From positions 124,001-188,000 of the forward strand of contig JAKNDB010000053.1 of NCBI GenBank assembly GCA_024305405.1: a stretch of DNA of 64,000 bases. The letters run 5' to 3'. The translations under genes were made by a program, and so were the position numbers. Of the stretch, positions 62,567 to 64,000 are shown piece after piece. The notes under the pieces were generated by a model that had not been told where the DNA came from, did not search any database, and saw only the letters and a list, made by a program, of their open reading frames with translations. This DNA is from Dirofilaria immitis. Its lineage: Eukaryota > Nematoda > Chromadorea > Rhabditida > Onchocercidae. Each line of letters starts with the position of its first letter. Position 1 is the first letter of the stretch.

Positions 62567-62940
62567 GAAATTGATTGAAATGATAAGAAACTGATTGGAA
62601 ATTGATTGGAATTGACCAATGGTCAAAAGGTTTTAAAATAGATCGAAAATATTTGTCCATTAAAGTTATTGCATGCATATTTCTTACAATAATATACTAT
62701 TATTATAAGTTCGAAATGGACTGGAATGATAAGAAATTGATATTCGAATCGAGGGTTGATTGGAAATTGATTAGAAATTGATTGGAAACTGATTAAAATT
62801 GACCATTGATTAAAAGGTTTCAAAATAGATTTAAAATAATTTCTCATTAAAGTCTTTGCATACATATTTCTAATAATAATACTGTTATTATTATTGTTAG
62901 CATTACTATTGTTATTGTTATCATTATTATCATTATCATT
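62567..62940 (+). repeat. About 188-bp tandem duplication
   Basis: ATTGATTGGAA, TTGACCA(A/T)TG, AAAAGGTTT, AAAATAGAT, CATTAAAGT and GCATACATATTTCT recur from about 62567 and 62712. Inside each copy GAAATTGATTG is itself repeated. The 120-codon minus-strand frame across it mirrors the duplication and is not a gene. Confidence 0.85.
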
Positions 62941-63257
62941 AAAATATGAAATATAAATTTCATTAGAACTAGAAGTAATGATCACAGTAAGCAGCAGTGA
63001 TAACCATGTTAAAAATGATAAATGAACAAACTAATAAGCAAATACATTGATAAATAATTTACGAAGTGCAATTTAAACAAAAATTTTTTTTAAAAAAAGT
63101 TTAAAAACTCAAAAAAGATTCATTTATATGAAAAACTTTGATTTTTAAAATCAAAAAAATGAAATAAAAATAAACTTTGAATGATCAAATGTGGGATAAA
63201 TTTTATGAAAATTTCAATTACTAACAATCGAAACTGCTTTTAAAATGCTTAATTAAT

Positions 63258-63560
63258 GCATGCATGCAAACTTGCATATGCAATAATCCATCCATGCAAG
63301 CTTGCATATGCAATAATCCATCCATAGCAAACTTGCATATCGCAATAATCCATCCATGCAAACTTGCATATGCAATAATCCATCCATGCAAACTTGCATA
63401 TGCAATAATCCATGCATGCAAACTTGCATATGCAATAATCCATCCATGCAAACTTGCATATGCAATAATCCATCCATGCAAACTTGCATATGCAGTAATC
63501 CATCCATGCAAACTTGCATATGCAATAATCCATCCATGCAAACTTGCATATGCAATAATT
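63258..63560 (+). repeat. 30-bp satellite, ten units
   Basis: Ten head-to-tail units of CCATGCAAACTTGCATATGC followed by AATAATCCAT. Seven are identical or differ by one base. One unit (about 63324-63355) has two extra bases. The period is a multiple of three, so frames up to 127 codons are open on both strands; they are artefacts. Confidence 0.95.
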
Positions 63561-64000
63561 AAAAAAATAATCAAAAAAATAATCGAATTGTTTACTATTA
63601 ATTGTTTCTGTTTTATTTACATAATTTTTCATTAAACGATAATTTTAAAAATATAAAAAAATATATCGAAATTTTTCATAATTTTTTTAATATTTAAAAC
63701 TAAACCAAAAAAATATGTTCTTTTTATTACTTAAATTTATACTTAAAAGAAATGAAAAATTAATTTATTAATCGAAAATAAAATTTAAAATTAAGTAAAT
63801 ATTTACGAAATTCTTTCATATATATACATATATATGTATATATACATGTTTGTGTAAGCTTTTTCTATCTCATTGACATCATATTTTTATCAAACGAAAT
63901 TGATAATATAATTTTGCATACATAACAATACATAATAGTTAATAGTAGGTATAGTATAATATATAAATATATATGGCAATTTTATCAATAACTTTTATCA

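Larger units (their letters stand above)
61104..64000. other. Right end, repeats only
   Basis: No exon supported. Besides the arrays listed separately the DNA is AT-rich, with TA tracts near 63820-63850 and 63960. Confidence 0.6.

Noticed and set aside
62623..62985. 120-codon minus-strand ORF
   Set aside because: Its repeated peptide simply mirrors the 188-bp tandem duplication and its start is an AAT/ATT tract.
63258..63632. Array resembling a CRISPR or a repeat protein
   Set aside because: Units abut without unique spacers and the DNA is eukaryotic. The open frames exist on both strands and in several phases because the 30-bp period lacks stops.

Overview
The window is AT-rich eukaryotic nuclear DNA and almost certainly comes from a nematode. 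Introns end in TTTTCAG, TTTCTAG or TTTTTAG and start with GTAAG or GTATG. Two genes have a bare 3'-splice acceptor a few bases before the ATG, as expected for spliced-leader addition. The proteins that can be recognised are animal ones. Large introns and long low-complexity AT-rich spacers suggest a parasitic, perhaps spirurid, nematode, but the sequence does not prove that. No bacterial, plasmid or viral gene was seen.

Layout. Bases 1-6615 hold the 3' part of an unrecognised plus-strand gene that I rebuilt from short exons. Bases 7092-15047 hold scattered plus-strand exons, the last ending 31 bp from the stop of a minus-strand gene. Bases 15079-18051 (minus) are a nine-exon PWP1 homologue, a WD-repeat nucleolar protein. 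Bases 19312-23130 (minus) hold a C-terminal membrane exon and a five-exon multi-pass membrane protein of serpentine-receptor type. Bases 24813-26927 (minus) are a four-exon Mpv17/PMP22-family gene closest to MPV17L2. From 27 to 60 kb the DNA is mostly spacer: decayed tandem duplications, simple repeats, perfect hairpins and isolated exon-like islands on both strands. Bases 60575-60903 (plus) hold two spliced exons of another unrecognised gene. The right end is repeat-rich: an 11-bp repeat, a roughly 188-bp duplication and a 30-bp satellite.

Three genes give one clear technical result. PWP1, the membrane protein and the MPV17L2-like gene together contain five reading-frame breaks. Each break lies in a homopolymer of 4-5 identical bases and each is cured by one extra base. 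Exon lengths and splice phases require exactly that correction. This is the signature of unpolished long-read sequence rather than of pseudogenes. Open-reading-frame listings therefore under-report genes here, and none of the recognised genes appears as a single long ORF.

The genes show no shared pathway. PWP1 acts in ribosome biogenesis and nucleolar chromatin. MPV17L2 acts in mitochondrial ribosome assembly. The membrane protein is a candidate sensory or peptide receptor. The minus-strand run from 27.6 to 15.1 kb is co-directional, but its gaps are wide and an operon cannot be shown.
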